Of a stretch of DNA of 64,000 nucleotides, positions 26,096 through 35,024 are shown piece by piece. Position numbers and translations under genes: made by a program. The first letter of the stretch is position 1. Every line of letters begins with the position of its first letter. This DNA comes from Fodinibius sp034521915 (lineage in GTDB: Bacteria > Bacteroidota > Rhodothermia > Balneolales > Balneolaceae), in the NCBI RefSeq assembly GCF_034521915.1, contig NZ_JAXHLU010000014.1, positions 124,001-188,000 of the forward strand, read 5' to 3'. The notes under the pieces are model-generated. The model did not search any database. It saw only the letters and a program-made list of their open reading frames with translations, and had not been told where the DNA came from.

Positions 26096-27193
26096 ATGAG
26101 CTATTCATCTTCTTTTTGGGAACAAGATTCCTTTTTAAAGGCTTATGATTTAGTCATTATCGGTGCCGGCATTGTGGGATTGTCCTCCGCTCTGTTTTAC
26201 AAGCAGAAGCATCCCGAAGCGCGTATAGCAGTGCTGGAGCGTGGATTTTTACCACAGGGCGCCAGTACGCGCAATGCCGGATTTGCCTGCGTGGGATCGA
26301 TTGGAGAGCATTTGGCAGATATGGAAAAAGAGTCCGAGGAAAATATAAAAAAGCGAATAAAACGTCGTTATGACGGATTGCAGCTGTTGAAAAAAACGCT
26401 CGGTGAAGAGGCTATTGGCTATAAACACTGCGGGGGATATGAGTTTTTTCGAACTGAAGAGGAATTTAAAAAAGTAGCCGGAGAGATCGACCGCTTTAAC
26501 GGTTGGATGGAGGAATTAGTTGATGAGAAGGGGGTGTATTCTGCCGATGAACTTGAGGGATATCCCGTAATTCGAAATCGATTGGAGGGTGCATTGCATC
26601 CCGGAAAAATGATGCAGGCTTTAGCACAAAAAGTGAGTGCTATGGGAGTGGAAATCAAATGGAATAGTAGGGTTGAAAAGGTGGCAGAGAATGGCGCTAT
26701 TGCTATTGCTGGCGGACCTGAAATACAAGCTAATAAGGTATTGTTTGCCGCCAATGGGTTTGTGCGTCGCTTGCTCCCTGATGTGAATATTAAGCCGGCG
26801 CGCGGATTGGTAATAGTATCCAATAAACAGGAGAATCTTCCGTGGAAGGGAATCTTCCATCATGATAAAGGATATATTTATTTCCGAAATGTGGGTAGCC
26901 GACTACTGATTGGTGGGGCACGAAACCTGGATATGGAGGGAGAAGAGACCGATGAATTTGGTGTTAATGCAGTTATTGAGGATCATCTTGAAATATTCGT
27001 AACAGAAGTCCTGAAACTTCCTAAAGATTGGAAAGTTGATTATCAGTGGTCGGGCATTATGGGATTTTCGCCTACCAAAACGCCCATTGTGCAGCAACTT
27101 GATGAACGACGATACGTAGCTGCAGGTCTCAGTGGAATGGGAATTGCTATTGGGATGGAAGTGGGTAAATCTGCTTCGGCCATGATCAGTTAA
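26096..27193 (+). CDS. FAD-dependent oxidoreductase (DAO/glycine oxidase-like)
   Basis: A 365-residue flavoprotein of the D-amino-acid oxidase superfamily. The dinucleotide fold LVIIGAGIVGLSSALFY (~residues 20-36) is followed by VLERGFLPQGASTRNAGFACVG, the flavin-contact segment. The substrate domain follows (GYEFFRTEEEFKKVAGEI), then ANGFVRRLLPDVNIKPARGLVIVS, and SGIMGFSPTKTPIVQQLDERRYVAAGLSGMGIAIGMEVGKSASAMI as the second FAD-binding region. The likely reaction is oxidative deamination of a secondary amine or amino acid; the substrate is not known. It stands alone with its own upstream region. Confidence 0.88.
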   Translation: MSYSSSFWEQDSFLKAYDLVIIGAGIVGLSSALFYKQKHPEARIAVLERGFLPQGASTRNAGFACVGSIGEHLADMEKESEENIKKRIKRRYDGLQLLKKTLGEEAIGYKHCGGYEFFRTEEEFKKVAGEIDRFNGWMEELVDEKGVYSADELEGYPVIRNRLEGALHPGKMMQALAQKVSAMGVEIKWNSRVEKVAENGAIAIAGGPEIQANKVLFAANGFVRRLLPDVNIKPARGLVIVSNKQENLPWKGIFHHDKGYIYFRNVGSRLLIGGARNLDMEGEETDEFGVNAVIEDHLEIFVTEVLKLPKDWKVDYQWSGIMGFSPTKTPIVQQLDERRYVAAGLSGMGIAIGMEVGKSASAMIS

Positions 27194-27210
27194 GGCGAAT
27201 AGGCCAACTA

Positions 27211-27330
27211 CTACTCACCTTGAGGTTTCATCTTGGCATCCACAATGGCGATAAGCATATTTATCGGTACGGCCATAGGGCGGTCTGTATCAGAATCAAC
27301 GACTTCGGAATAATGAAATGTAATTTGTGC
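27211..27330 (-). pseudogene. Coding-like remnant of an unidentified gene
   Basis: On the minus strand a frame of 39 residues ends at TAG (27213-27211) and is preceded by a stop at 27333-27331. It reads like real protein: FHYSEVVDSDTDRPMAV followed by PINMLIAIVDAKMKPQGE, with balanced composition and no low complexity. No usable start is in frame upstream. It resembles the C-terminal end of a small hot-dog-type enzyme, but I cannot name it. It is probably the tail of a decayed gene whose body was deleted. Confidence 0.35.
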
Positions 27331-27385
27331 TCATTTTTTGTACCCTTTTGAACACACTCTTTTTTAGTCATTGCACAGAATACCA

Positions 27386-28354
27386 ATGATAAGTCGCAAA
27401 AAGTTTTTGAAGATCGGTGTCCTTAGTGGACTTTTACCTCTAAGTAAATGGTCGGGAGGGAGTAGTATTAGTCATCCTAAAGGACGTAAACCGGTTGTGC
27501 TATCAACATGGAATTTTGGGAAACAGGCCAATAAGGCGGCGTGGAATGTTTTAGCTAGTAATGGTTCGGCGCTGGATGCCGTCGAGGCCGGAGCCCGTGT
27601 GCCGGAAGGGAATCCCGATATTCGGACGGTAGGGTATGGCGGACGTCCCGATCGCGATGGATTTGTAACGCTCGATGCCTGCATTATGGATCATAATGAC
27701 CAATGTGGATCGGTGGCAGCTTTGCAGCATATTAAGCATCCTATATCGGTGGCGCGTAAAGTAAAAGAGGAGTCTCCGCATGTAATGCTGGTGGGAGAGG
27801 GAGCTCTCGACTTTGCGGTTTCGCAGGGATTTGAAAAGGAAAATCTGTTGACCGAAGAGTCGCGCAAAGACTGGGAAGAGTGGAAAAAAGACGCTGAATA
27901 TGAGCCCGAAATAAATATAGAGAATCATGACACCATTGGTATGATTGCGCTCGACAGTGCAGGAAACGTCTCGGGGGCGTGTACGACCAGCGGTACAGCG
28001 TGGAAAATGCATGGACGCGTGGGCGACTCTCCTCTTATAGGTTCCGGATTATTTGTCGATAACGAAGTCGGTGCTGCGGCTGCAACGGGCTTGGGAGAAG
28101 AAATTATTCGCGTGAGTGGAAGTCATCTGGTGGTAGAGAATATGCGTCGCGGCGATTCGCCTGAGATGGCTTGCAAGCGTGCTGTTGAGCGTATCGTTAG
28201 TAAAAATGATTCAGTGGAGGGGATCCAGGTTGGATTTATTGCCGTTAATAAAGAAGGTGCCTATGGAGGATATAGCATGCAGGAAGGATTCAGCTTTGCG
28301 GTTCGCAATTCTGAAGAAGATCGGTTGATAAAAGCACAATCCTGGAATAGATAA
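27386..28354 (+). CDS. N4-(beta-N-acetylglucosaminyl)-L-asparaginase (glycosylasparaginase)
   Basis: About 322 residues from the ATG at 27386; a TTG start at 27371 would only add five residues. An N-terminal SRKKFLKIGVLSGLLPL looks like a twin-arginine-like or Sec export signal. It is an Ntn-hydrolase: the precursor self-cleaves between Asp and Thr in NHDTIGMIALD (Thr ~183), freeing the threonine nucleophile. Family motifs include NGSALDAVEAGARVPEGNPDIRTVGYGGRPDRDG in the alpha chain and the GRVGDSPLIGSGLFVDNEVGAAAATGLGEEI substrate loop in the beta chain. It cleaves the GlcNAc-Asn bond of glycopeptides, or asparaginyl peptides, probably in the periplasm. Confidence 0.92.
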   Translation: MISRKKFLKIGVLSGLLPLSKWSGGSSISHPKGRKPVVLSTWNFGKQANKAAWNVLASNGSALDAVEAGARVPEGNPDIRTVGYGGRPDRDGFVTLDACIMDHNDQCGSVAALQHIKHPISVARKVKEESPHVMLVGEGALDFAVSQGFEKENLLTEESRKDWEEWKKDAEYEPEINIENHDTIGMIALDSAGNVSGACTTSGTAWKMHGRVGDSPLIGSGLFVDNEVGAAAATGLGEEIIRVSGSHLVVENMRRGDSPEMACKRAVERIVSKNDSVEGIQVGFIAVNKEGAYGGYSMQEGFSFAVRNSEEDRLIKAQSWNR

Positions 28355-28513
28355 AATGTTAATTCATCGCTAAAATCAAGCTTTGCATTAGTGGTGTTGT
28401 GAGCCTAAAAAAAATCAATATAAATTTGAAATTTAGTTTGAACTTATGGCAATTTAATACTTAATTGTCTCAAAACATCTCGGCATGTTGAATCCATAAT
28501 TAAGTTTAGTATT

Positions 28514-28729
28514 ATGTCCGAAGATTTAAGCCAATCAAAAAATAACCCTGATTCTGCAAAGAGTTGGGAAGAGCGAGATCCTGATATCGAACGTGAAATC
28601 ACGATCGATGAATTTCAGCCTTACGGTACATTAACTCTCACATTAATCTACTTTGCTATTGTAGTATTGATGTGGATTTTTATGTATTTCGTTGAGTTCG
28701 CAGGTAATGCTCCTTCCATTATAGAATAG
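28514..28729 (+). CDS. Cytochrome c oxidase subunit IIa (ba3-type)
   Basis: A 71-residue protein with an acidic N-terminal half and one transmembrane helix, YGTLTLTLIYFAIVVLMWIFMYF. Size, topology and position directly upstream of subunit II match subunit IIa of ba3-type oxidases, which supplies the missing transmembrane helix of subunit II. It starts the oxidase operon; subunit II begins 16 bases later. Confidence 0.8.
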   Translation: MSEDLSQSKNNPDSAKSWEERDPDIEREITIDEFQPYGTLTLTLIYFAIVVLMWIFMYFVEFAGNAPSIIE

Positions 28730-28745
28730 TTAACAAACTAAAAAT

Positions 28746-29264
28746 ATGCATATACACAAGTTCGAGCAGTTCTGGATAAGATTATCCTTTGTACTGATTG
28801 CCTTCTTTATCGCTACCGTAGTGTATGGTTTTGTAGCGATGGATTTAAAGGTGATTGGAGATCATGCAACCATTGATCCACAAAACCTGGAAGAAACTCC
28901 GTTTGGTAATCCCGGTGTGCGCGAAGTTACTCGTAACGGTCAGACTGAGTATGAAGTTTATGTACAGACCATTCAGTTTGCCTTTAATCCGGGTACTGCA
29001 CAGCCCATTGAAGTACCGGTAGATACCAGGGTAACGTTTTATATAACAAGCCCTGATGTCTTGCATGGTTTTGATGTAGCGGGAACCAATTTAAATACGA
29101 TGTCTATTCCGGGACAGGTAGCAAAGTTTACGACTATCTTTCCCGAAGTACGAGAGTATGGTATCGTCTGTAATGAATATTGCGGACCGGCCCACCATGT
29201 GATGGAGGGTAAAATTAAGGTAGTACCTAAATCTGAGTTTGATAAAAGTAATCTGGTAGAATGA
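28746..29264 (+). CDS. cbaB: ba3-type cytochrome c oxidase subunit II
   Basis: A 172-residue subunit with one N-terminal membrane helix (FVLIAFFIATVVYGFVAM) and a cupredoxin domain facing the periplasm. The CuA ligands are visible: the first His in SPDVLHGFDV, then VCNEYCGPAHHVMEG with both Cys, His and Met. It receives electrons from cytochrome c and passes them to subunit I. The short length and single helix are typical of the ba3 type rather than aa3. Its stop overlaps the subunit I start (ATGA). Confidence 0.93.
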   Translation: MHIHKFEQFWIRLSFVLIAFFIATVVYGFVAMDLKVIGDHATIDPQNLEETPFGNPGVREVTRNGQTEYEVYVQTIQFAFNPGTAQPIEVPVDTRVTFYITSPDVLHGFDVAGTNLNTMSIPGQVAKFTTIFPEVREYGIVCNEYCGPAHHVMEGKIKVVPKSEFDKSNLVE

Positions 29265-30937
29265 CATTTTTACACAAATATCCGAAAGCTGCAAAAGTTG
29301 CCAAGGCGAATTTCATTGTTGCTTTTATAGCGCTTGCTATTGGGGGTTTCTTTGGATTTGTACAAGCCCTACACCGTACCGATGTATTTCGCGGATTTTT
29401 TAATTCCGGGGAATACTATACCCTGTTAACGGGTCACGGCGTATTGCTGGCGCTTATTTTCACTACATTTTTCATTGCTGGCTTGTTTGTATGGGGAGTG
29501 ACGAGAAGTCTTGACCGGGAGCCGGAAAATATGACTTTTACTTGGTCATGGTTTTGGCTGATGACCATTGGATTGGTAATGGCGACCGTGGCTATTTTGG
29601 GTGGTCTTGTTCCGGATAGTTCGATCCGGGCTGCTGTGCTCTATACTTTTTATCCGCCTCTGCAAGCCCATCCGATGTTTTACATTGGATTGGCACTTGT
29701 GGTGGTAGGTTCTTGGATGGCTGGAGCAGACTGGTTTTGGTCTTACCGTAAGTGGCGGGCAGAAAATCCCAATGAACGGATTCCGATTCTCACTTTTATG
29801 GCCCTCTTTACCATGCTGATGTGGTATGTATGTACCATTGGCTTAGCGCTTGAGGTTGTGGGTTTATTAATTCCCTGGTCGCTTGGCTTGGTTACCGAAA
29901 TTGAGCCTTTATTGCCGAGAACGCTTTTTTGGTTCTTTGGTCATGCTGTGGTGTATTTTTGGTTGCTGCCGGCTTATTATGTGTGGTATGCGATTCTTCC
30001 CAAGCTTTCAGGCGGTCGCTTGTTTAGTGACTCAATGACCCGGATTGTATTTATAATCTTCTTACTGCTTTCTACTCCGGTGGGATACCATCATCAATAT
30101 GCTGATGCAGGAATTTCTGTTGGATTTAAATTCTATGCGATGGCAACAACGCTCCTGCTTCTATTGCCAAGTTTAATTACCTTGTTTACGGTTGTAGCCA
30201 GTATGGAGCATGGGGCACGTCAGCGTGGAGGAAAAGGATATCTAAAATGGATTGGTAAACTCCCTTGGGATAGTCCTGCTTTTGTAGGATGTGCTTTTGC
30301 CGGTATTATGTTTGCTGCCGGTGGTTTTAGTGGGATGATTAATGCCTCGATGAACATTAACCTGTTAATTCACAATACTTTATGGGTACCTGGGCACTTC
30401 CACTTGACTGTGGGTACAGCGGTAGCCCTCACCTTTATGGCCATAACATACTGGTTGCTTCCACAGCTTACCGGTAGAAAACTCAAGCATAAAACGCTGG
30501 CACTTATTCAGCCCTATACTTGGTTCTTGGGAATGACGTTGATGTCAAATGCAATGCACCGTGCCGGTCTTGCGGGTGTACCTCGTAGAACTGCTGAGCC
30601 CCAATACTCAGGTTTCGATTTTGAGCCTATTTTCGGGACCATGGCTGAAATGAATTGGCAGATTGCTATCGGTGGAACGATACTTACTATTTCCCTGATA
30701 CTCTTTTTATGGGTTGTGGTTGCTTCATGGCTTGCTGGTGAAAAATCTGATAAACCTGTTGATGATCATATCCCCGAGCCGCTATCTGGAGTAGAACATA
30801 CGCCGGCTATTCTGGACAACATGAAGCTTTGGTTCACCTTGGCGCTGATACTAGTGGTTCTGGCCTATGCTTTCCCACTTTGGGAGATGGTAGCTGATGG
30901 GATCTTTGAGCCAGGCGCACTGCCAAGACCATCTTGA
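29261..30937 (+). CDS. cbaA: ba3-type cytochrome c oxidase subunit I
   Basis: A 558-residue catalytic subunit with about 13 membrane helices. It reduces O2 and pumps protons at the inner membrane. The low-spin haem ligand lies in LLTGHGVLLALIF. FGHAVVYFWLLPAYY contains the CuB His and nearby Tyr, with AVV where aa3 oxidases have PEV. TPVGYHHQYAD provides the His-His CuB pair, and VPGHFHLTVG both haem histidines. High O2 affinity is a known family trait. The start overlaps the subunit II stop by four bases, and a terminator follows at 30963-31010. Confidence 0.95.
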   Translation: MTFLHKYPKAAKVAKANFIVAFIALAIGGFFGFVQALHRTDVFRGFFNSGEYYTLLTGHGVLLALIFTTFFIAGLFVWGVTRSLDREPENMTFTWSWFWLMTIGLVMATVAILGGLVPDSSIRAAVLYTFYPPLQAHPMFYIGLALVVVGSWMAGADWFWSYRKWRAENPNERIPILTFMALFTMLMWYVCTIGLALEVVGLLIPWSLGLVTEIEPLLPRTLFWFFGHAVVYFWLLPAYYVWYAILPKLSGGRLFSDSMTRIVFIIFLLLSTPVGYHHQYADAGISVGFKFYAMATTLLLLLPSLITLFTVVASMEHGARQRGGKGYLKWIGKLPWDSPAFVGCAFAGIMFAAGGFSGMINASMNINLLIHNTLWVPGHFHLTVGTAVALTFMAITYWLLPQLTGRKLKHKTLALIQPYTWFLGMTLMSNAMHRAGLAGVPRRTAEPQYSGFDFEPIFGTMAEMNWQIAIGGTILTISLILFLWVVVASWLAGEKSDKPVDDHIPEPLSGVEHTPAILDNMKLWFTLALILVVLAYAFPLWEMVADGIFEPGALPRPS

Positions 30938-30962
30938 TAAACTTAAATTTGTTAGATGTAAT

Positions 30963-31010
30963 AAAGTCCTTGTCTGTTATTATTTTGAACGGACAAGGGC
31001 TTTTTGTTTT
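30963..31010 (+). terminator. Intrinsic terminator after oxidase operon
   Basis: AAAGTCCTTGTCTGTT (30963-30978) pairs with AACGGACAAGGGCTTT (30988-31003) over 16 positions with two G-T pairs, followed by TTGTTTT. It may be partial, since the next gene lies close by on the same strand. Confidence 0.85.
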
Positions 31011-31012
31011 TA

Positions 31013-31047
31013 AGGAGGTATTATTAATGATTAAAGGGTTCAACTAA
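31013..31047 (+). promoter_or_regulatory. Strong SD and six-codon leader minigene
   Basis: AGGAGG (31013-31018) stands eight bases before ATG 31027, which opens only M-I-K-G-F-N before TAA (31045-31047). The next gene starts six bases later (31053) with a poorly spaced SD of its own. Ribosomes ending on the minigene could re-initiate there. Confidence 0.45.
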
Positions 31048-31052
31048 AGGTT

Positions 31053-31613
31053 ATGGCTGAAGAAAAATCCAATAATTCTACCAAGCGATTGGTGAAAATT
31101 TTAGTGATTGTAGGAATTGGTATTCCTGTATTAGTGGAATTAATGACTCTTTTTAACCTGATTAATGTTCAGATTTTTGAAGATGAAAAGGATGCCAGTA
31201 GTCAAGGTTTTGATGTAGAAGAGGTGCGTGGTTTTGGTGAAGGTGATACCCTTTTTGTTGGCCAGAAAAAAGCGATTCTTATCAATCAGCTTCGTGTCAA
31301 AGTAAGTGCTCAGGAGTGGCGGTTTGCTTTGGGTATGACTTCAGTTGACAGCATAAGTCAGGATAAACTTCAAATTGGTGTGGACAGCCTAAAATTACAG
31401 AGTGGCCAAGTATTATTGGGCAATGAAAGTAGTAGTTGGGAAGTAAAGCAATCTATACCGGCTCACGTATATGGTGAATGGATATTACCCAATGGTGATA
31501 TTCCCACAAAGCTGTTTATAAGTTCGTATCAACAAGTAGCAGAAGATTCTACTCATCAGGTAAGTCAAGAAGTGCCTTTGGATAAGATACCGGTTCGTTA
31601 TAATCAAGAATAA
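31053..31613 (+). CDS. Membrane-anchored protein of unknown function near oxidase operon
   Basis: A 186-residue protein with one N-terminal transmembrane helix (RLVKILVIVGIGIPVLVELMTLFNLI) and an extracytoplasmic domain of mixed beta character (VRGFGEGDTLFVGQKKAILINQLRVKV, then GEWILPNGDIPTKLFISSYQ). I do not recognise the family. It lies 115 bases after the oxidase terminator and converges on the copper ATPase gene, overlapping its end by 10 bases. Its position between an oxidase and a copper exporter suggests a role in oxidase assembly or respiration, without sequence proof. No metal-binding cysteine pair or histidine cluster is seen. Confidence 0.75.
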   Translation: MAEEKSNNSTKRLVKILVIVGIGIPVLVELMTLFNLINVQIFEDEKDASSQGFDVEEVRGFGEGDTLFVGQKKAILINQLRVKVSAQEWRFALGMTSVDSISQDKLQIGVDSLKLQSGQVLLGNESSSWEVKQSIPAHVYGEWILPNGDIPTKLFISSYQQVAEDSTHQVSQEVPLDKIPVRYNQE

Positions 31614-33970
31614 AACTCTTTATCCATAAGATCCATATCCCGTGAAGAATTTCCTACAACCAGCAGACTGCTGGTCGCCATGGCAACGGCAGCAAAAAGT
31701 GGATTTATGGCACCCGCAATAGCCAGAGGGATGGTAATGATATTATATAAAAACGCCCATCCCAGGTTTTGCCGGATTCGATTCTTGGTTAATTTAATGG
31801 CATTAAATACAGCCGGAATTACAGTTAATTCTTCACGTGGAATAACAACATGAGCCGAATCAGCGGCAATGGCCGTTAAATTACCAAAAGCTATCCCAAG
31901 ATCGGCTTGCGCAAGTGCCGGAGCGTCGTTGCTTCCATCACCAATCATTGCAATTCGGCCAAGTTTTTGCAGCTCTTCAATGATATTTGATTTGGAGTCG
32001 GGGCGTGTTTCCGTAAATAAAAAATCAGGTTTCAGCTTATCGCGTATTGCATCTCCGGCTTGTTTGCTGTCCCCCGTAATAATCGCCACTTTTTTTCCGG
32101 CTGCTTGCAGTTTTTTGACGATGTTTGCTGCCTCCGGCCGAATTTGATCACCGACAACGAGTATGCTTTCTACCTGTCCATTCCATCCTACTGCAACGGG
32201 TACATTTCCCTCATTTCTACTTGAGTTAATTTTGTGCCATTGGGATTCAGTAATTTGTAGTTGGTTGCTAATCCATTCAGGCTGACCGACAAAAATATGC
32301 CTTCCATCTATGTGTCCTGAAATTCCTCTTGAATAAGAAGTAAAATCATCTACGCCATTTTTATTTGTTGCATATGCAGCAATAGGTTCTGCAATGGGAT
32401 GAGAAGCATATTGTTCTAACTGGGATGCATAACCTATAGCTTGTTCACTTTCTCCATCATCAAGAAGTTGCATGCTACCTGTTGTTAAGGTACCGGTTTT
32501 ATCAAATGCAACAGTGGTAGCGTCCATTTGTTCTTCAAACACCGCTGCTGTTTTAAAAATAATCTCGTGCTCCAATCCGCTTCGAATGCCCGAAGCAATG
32601 GCAAGGGGAGTGGCTAATCCCAATGCACAGGGGCAGGAGACAATGAGTACAGCCAGTGATGAAAGCATTGATTCTGTAGTGGTGGCACCGCTTATCATGT
32701 GGTAGCCAAAGGTGATGATTCCAAGAAGGATAACAGCAGGAACAAACCAAGCAGCTATACGATCAGCAAGCCGCTGTTGCCCGGGTCGGGCCGACTGAAT
32801 ATTCCACATCATACGCATCAGGTTGTCGATGGTACTTTCAACCGTATCGCCAATTTCGATAGTTAGGGCATTTTGTGTAAGAATAGTACCACTGAGAACA
32901 GTATCTCCCACCGTTTTCGAAACGGGTATCGATTCTCCAGTCATCAGGGCTTCATTAACTACACCCCGACCATCAATTACAGTGCCATCTATGGGGATGC
33001 GTTCACCGGCTTTAATCAAGATACGATCACCGGGATTAAGATTTTCAACAGCTACCTCTTTGGCCTCACCATTTTGGAGTACTCGTGCTTGTTGGATACG
33101 TTTTTCAGTAAGTTTTGCCAGCAGATCTTGTTTTCCCGCTCTGATCTTTTTCTCGTAATAATTTCCAATTGATACGACCAAAATAATGGCCATAGTAACG
33201 TCAAAATAGACTTCGGCGGAGCCAGTAAGCAATGCGCCCACACTATATAAATAAGCACTGACGGCTGCTATGGTAATAAGGAGATCCATGTTTGGTTTAA
33301 GCACAGAGAGCGAAACCCATGCCCCGCGTAAAATGGGAAAGCCGGTATATCCCAAGACAAAGGTGGTCATCACAAAAATGTTTGAAATGAAAAACAGTTT
33401 TTCGAACTCCGTGAGTGGAACGATTCCACCTCCGCCCAAATAGGTAGGATACAGAAAGAGTACGTATAGCATCAGTCCAATGATTCCAAAAAATCCTCCG
33501 ATAATAATACGGGCGATTTCATTTAGCTGTTCATCTTTTTCTGATGAATCTACCGGTTTAACTTTATAGCCCAGCTTGCTCAACTTATCAGGTAAGCTTT
33601 CGGGTTTTAATGATTTTGGATCATAGTAAACCTTTATCATTTCAGAAGCATAACTGGCCTCGCTTTTATAGATACCCTCTTGTCGATCTGCCAATGTTTC
33701 CACAAACGATTCGCAGGTTGAGCAGTGCATGCCATTGACTTTAAAAAAAGCCTCTTCGTAATCTTTGGGAAGCGAATCTTGCTCCTGCTCATTGCGTCTT
33801 TTTTGGATGGTTTGCCGGCGAAGTTGCTCGGCTTGTTTACCATCCATATTTTGTAGCAGTTTATAAACATGCAGGCATCCCGAGCAGCAAAAAGCGCCAT
33901 CTACTTCGGAATCTGTAACGGGCGGGTCTGGGGTTTCAAGTTCGCAGAGGGTACAGTGTTGAGCCTTCAT
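31604..33970 (-). CDS. Heavy-metal P-type ATPase, FixI/CcoI/CopA-like copper transporter
   Basis: A 788-residue P1B-type ATPase. It begins with a cysteine-rich domain (CTLCELETPD, CCSGCLHVY), the metal-binding tail seen in FixI/CtpA-type proteins, followed by an HMA domain with GMHCSTCESFVE. Eight membrane helices follow. SCPCALGLATPLA is the CPC transport site, DKTGTLTTG the phosphorylation site, and MIGDGSNDAPALAQADLGIAFG the hinge. This class exports Cu+ to the periplasm for insertion into cytochrome oxidases, which fits the ba3 operon next door on the opposite strand. It is co-directional with, and 15 bases downstream of, the Nudix gene. Confidence 0.93.
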   Translation of the reverse strand: MKAQHCTLCELETPDPPVTDSEVDGAFCCSGCLHVYKLLQNMDGKQAEQLRRQTIQKRRNEQEQDSLPKDYEEAFFKVNGMHCSTCESFVETLADRQEGIYKSEASYASEMIKVYYDPKSLKPESLPDKLSKLGYKVKPVDSSEKDEQLNEIARIIIGGFFGIIGLMLYVLFLYPTYLGGGGIVPLTEFEKLFFISNIFVMTTFVLGYTGFPILRGAWVSLSVLKPNMDLLITIAAVSAYLYSVGALLTGSAEVYFDVTMAIILVVSIGNYYEKKIRAGKQDLLAKLTEKRIQQARVLQNGEAKEVAVENLNPGDRILIKAGERIPIDGTVIDGRGVVNEALMTGESIPVSKTVGDTVLSGTILTQNALTIEIGDTVESTIDNLMRMMWNIQSARPGQQRLADRIAAWFVPAVILLGIITFGYHMISGATTTESMLSSLAVLIVSCPCALGLATPLAIASGIRSGLEHEIIFKTAAVFEEQMDATTVAFDKTGTLTTGSMQLLDDGESEQAIGYASQLEQYASHPIAEPIAAYATNKNGVDDFTSYSRGISGHIDGRHIFVGQPEWISNQLQITESQWHKINSSRNEGNVPVAVGWNGQVESILVVGDQIRPEAANIVKKLQAAGKKVAIITGDSKQAGDAIRDKLKPDFLFTETRPDSKSNIIEELQKLGRIAMIGDGSNDAPALAQADLGIAFGNLTAIAADSAHVVIPREELTVIPAVFNAIKLTKNRIRQNLGWAFLYNIITIPLAIAGAINPLFAAVAMATSSLLVVGNSSRDMDLMDKEFYS

Positions 33971-33985
33971 TATTGAGCAAAAGAA

Positions 33986-34624
33986 TTAACTGTTTTTATT
34001 CAAAAATTCTCTATAGAGATCGAGGAATTCATTTAGCATCATAGCGGTGGCACCCCAGAGAGGGACTTGATGGATATCCCAATAAGGAACCCGGTAGGTA
34101 TACGAGTGGAGGTCCCAGTTTTCAATGGTAATATTTTTCTTATGCAGAAGTGAATGCAATTCTATTGCAAAAACTTCTTCTACTTCTGCGGGATTTATAT
34201 TGAACTCAGGCCTTGTATTTGTGAAGCCAAGAACGGGGATAACGAGATTATTGGAGTGACTCACATATAGTTCGCTGAGCTCTCCAATAACTGTTATTGT
34301 ATCCGGTGACACCCCAATTTCTTCTTTGGCTTCGCGGAGCGCCGTCTGGTGCAGAGATTCGTTTTTTTCGGCACGTCCACCCGGAAAGCTAATCTGTCCA
34401 CCGTGATCAATATCATGGCTTCGCAGCGTTAGAACCAATTCCATTTTCTCATCTTCGTTAGGGAAAAGTAAAATCAAAACACTGCTTGCATTGGCCTCCG
34501 CCGAAGGTTCCATCTCCTGGATTTCTCCTCCATCAACCGGTTCCGGGGCCATCTTAACCTGGGCCTTTCTGCCGGGTAACCCTTGGGACAAGCGGTCTTC
34601 TAAAAACTGGATAAGCGGGTGCAT
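33986..34624 (-). CDS. Nudix hydrolase, CoA pyrophosphatase-like (NudL type)
   Basis: A 212-residue Nudix protein. The catalytic box is complete: GGRAEKNESLHQTALREAKEEIGV, with the metal-binding Glu pair. Upstream LTLRSHDIDHGGQISFPGGRAE matches the LRS/T-x-x-L-x-x-H-x-G-Q-x-x-F-P-G-G signature of the NudL/PCD1 CoA-diphosphatase group (UPF0035 extension), and GELSELYVSHSNNLVIPVLGF follows as in that group. It probably hydrolyses CoA or its derivatives to 4'-phosphopantetheine and 3',5'-ADP. It is transcribed ahead of the copper ATPase; a functional link between them is not evident. Confidence 0.88.
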   Translation of the reverse strand: MHPLIQFLEDRLSQGLPGRKAQVKMAPEPVDGGEIQEMEPSAEANASSVLILLFPNEDEKMELVLTLRSHDIDHGGQISFPGGRAEKNESLHQTALREAKEEIGVSPDTITVIGELSELYVSHSNNLVIPVLGFTNTRPEFNINPAEVEEVFAIELHSLLHKKNITIENWDLHSYTYRVPYWDIHQVPLWGATAMMLNEFLDLYREFLNKNS

Positions 34625-35024
34625 TATAGCACAAAAATATTAAAAATTAGTAGCAGTCTTATGAAACAAAATTGATCTATGTGCTTCCTGTTAAGGAAAC
34701 CTAAAGGTGTAAAATAAACAAGTGATTGTTTTTAATTTTATTTGCAATAATGGCAGGGGTCATATAACTGAGTGTGTGCAACTGCAAGTGGTTTAGAAGA
34801 CTGATAGAACATTGTGAAGGGGTATTTATTACTTAACATTAAAATATTTTAATATTTATTTCTTGATAAATTTGTAACGAATGGGGTAGTTGGAAATCTT
34901 AAAATTCATAACAGGATTATTTTGATCGCTTAATTTCTTTAGGGTAATTGATCAAAAAAGATAAATCCTGTTTCATATTCACTAAAATGGTGAATGTAAC
35001 TTTAATAAAAATCAGGGATAAATT
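34625..35024. other. Intergenic region, Nudix / subtilase
   Basis: These 400 AT-rich bases lie between divergent genes. No credible ORF is present. The only clear structure is the bipartite hairpin at 34910-34972 ahead of the subtilase gene. Confidence 0.5.
34910..34972 (+). promoter_or_regulatory. Bipartite hairpin upstream of subtilase gene
   Basis: AACAGGATT (34910-34918) and TTTTGATC (34920-34927) pair with GATCAAAA (34950-34957) and AATCCTGTT (34964-34972). The 17 paired positions flank a 22-base loop. It could be an operator or a leader structure, being 53 bases before the start codon. Confidence 0.45.
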
